From contig JAIQFB010000004.1 of assembly GCA_020073485.1 (NCBI GenBank), forward strand, positions 1 to 64,000: 64,000 nucleotides of DNA. The letters are read 5' to 3'. Numbering within the stretch: position 1 is the first letter of the stretch; the number at the start of each line of letters is the position of its first letter. Source of the stretch: Terriglobia bacterium (lineage in GTDB: Bacteria > Acidobacteriota > Terriglobia > Acidiferrales > UBA7541). The translations under genes and the position numbers were made by a program. Of the stretch, positions 63,377 through 64,000 are shown piece by piece. The notes beneath the pieces were generated by a model, which worked only from the letters and a program-made list of their open reading frames with translations, ran no database searches and had not been told where the DNA came from.

Positions 63377-64000
63377 TCAGCCCTTCACGGTTTCTGCAGC
63401 TGCGTTTCTTCCCGCGATGCGGCCCTGCACGGTGCACCTCGCCAGACCATGCAGGCTGAACCCGCCCGCCGATTCGCCTCCGCAGTACAGCCCCGGAATC
63501 ACGTTGCCGTTCAGATCCACTACCTGGCACTTCGCATTGATCCTCAGCCCCGAGCGCGTGTCATGGATCACCGGCGTCGCCCATGCGGCGTGAAACGGCG
63601 GCGTCTGAATCTTGTATTTCGGCGTGGGCTTGGCGAAGTCCGCATCCTTGCCCGCGTCCACGAACGAGTTGTAGCGCGTCACGGATTCCTGCAACGCATC
63701 GGGCGGCATCGGCACGCGCTGATATTTGTTGTTAATCTTGCCGGCCAAATCCGCGATGGAATCGGCGGAGAAAAAATATCCGCGCGCGGTGTCCACGTAA
63801 GGCGGCGCGACCTTCCATCCTTCGCGCGTTACCGCGTCGGAATCGAAGATCGCCCAGATCGGGCCGCCTCCGGCATGTGTGTCGCCGATTCCCGCCATGG
63901 CCGCATTCAGGAAATTCGACGGCGAGTACTTGAGATTCGCGGCGTTCAGGTAGCTGTCCGGGACATAAGGCTTGATGGAATTGTAATTGTTTGCCGGGAA
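63377..64000 (-). CDS. FAD-dependent oxidoreductase, C-terminal part (runs off window)
   Basis: 208 codons, open to the right edge, so the N-terminal FAD-binding half is outside. Visible is the C-terminal cap/FAD part of the fumarate reductase/KstD-like family: ...NKYQRVPMPPDALQESVTRYN, then GLYCGGESAGGFSLHGLARCTVQGRIAGRNAA at the end. Partner or substrate cannot be determined from this fragment. Confidence 0.8.
   Translation of the reverse strand, partial: FPANNYNSIKPYVPDSYLNAANLKYSPSNFLNAAMAGIGDTHAGGGPIWAIFDSDAVTREGWKVAPPYVDTARGYFFSADSIADLAGKINNKYQRVPMPPDALQESVTRYNSFVDAGKDADFAKPTPKYKIQTPPFHAAWATPVIHDTRSGLRINAKCQVVDLNGNVIPGLYCGGESAGGFSLHGLARCTVQGRIAGRNAAAETVKG

Overview
The window reads as a chromosomal segment of a GC-rich Gram-negative bacterium, most likely a member of the Acidobacteriota (Terriglobia-like). 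The reasons are two tandem VWFA-related proteins of the type named for Acidobacteria, large Ig-like surface lipoproteins with tandem repeats, a DUF4382 lipoprotein, a full set of KDO (LPS core sugar) genes, and many short intergenic palindromes of the form TAG-stem-CTACAAAA. No complete rRNA, tRNA, phage, insertion sequence or CRISPR array was seen. Taxonomy is inferred from gene content only.

Layout. 0.2-3.5 kb (minus): a compact xseB-ispA-tlyA-nadK cluster. 3.7-7 kb (plus): a CNNM/CorC-type membrane protein overlapping a DppB-DppC permease pair. 7-14.3 kb: a SAM hydrolase-type gene on minus, then uvrA coupled to a TPR protein, two small secreted proteins and a SprT-like metalloprotease. 14.4-24.7 kb: a proline-rich TPR protein, uvrC, a YtxH/DUF948-like envelope pair, cysteine desulfurase-mnmA (tRNA thiolation), deoB, two VWFA proteins and kdsB. 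24.7-32 kb (minus): two large paralogous repeat lipoproteins and a PQQ-type dehydrogenase. 32-36.6 kb (plus): pyrG-kdsA-kdsD-kdsC, which with kdsB makes CMP-KDO. 37-46 kb (minus): DUF4382 lipoprotein, a half-size DMT transporter, an NHL propeller, an SMP-30-like protein, HtrA protease and a HI0933-family flavoprotein. 46-50.8 kb (plus): a secreted unknown, a GAF-alpha-glucan phosphorylase fusion, a 30-residue membrane peptide, a hairpin-forming intergenic RNA candidate and a cytochrome c. 50.9-58.3 kb: a cyclophilin, an ArsR regulator coupled to a triple-AHSA1 protein, HxlR, SRPBCC, DoxX, a BNR propeller with a MoaD-like partner, a VOC protein and an MBL-fold hydrolase. 58.4-64 kb: a luciferase-like oxidoreductase, a 680-base gene-free stretch, a PHP phosphoesterase-glycosyltransferase operon, a LolA-like secreted protein and a truncated FAD oxidoreductase.

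The most interesting signals are non-coding. (1) About fifteen intergenic palindromes share ends and two loop types while their stems co-vary; six are BIME-like inverted pairs, and most lie just downstream of stop codons. (2) A pyrG leader hairpin could bring a distant GGAGG next to the only start codon. (3) A perfect 24-bp operator sits on the arsR promoter, and a 17-bp palindrome sits on the hxlR promoter. (4) A strongly initiated 30-codon gene is easily missed. All functions are inferred by reading the translated sequence; no database search was run.
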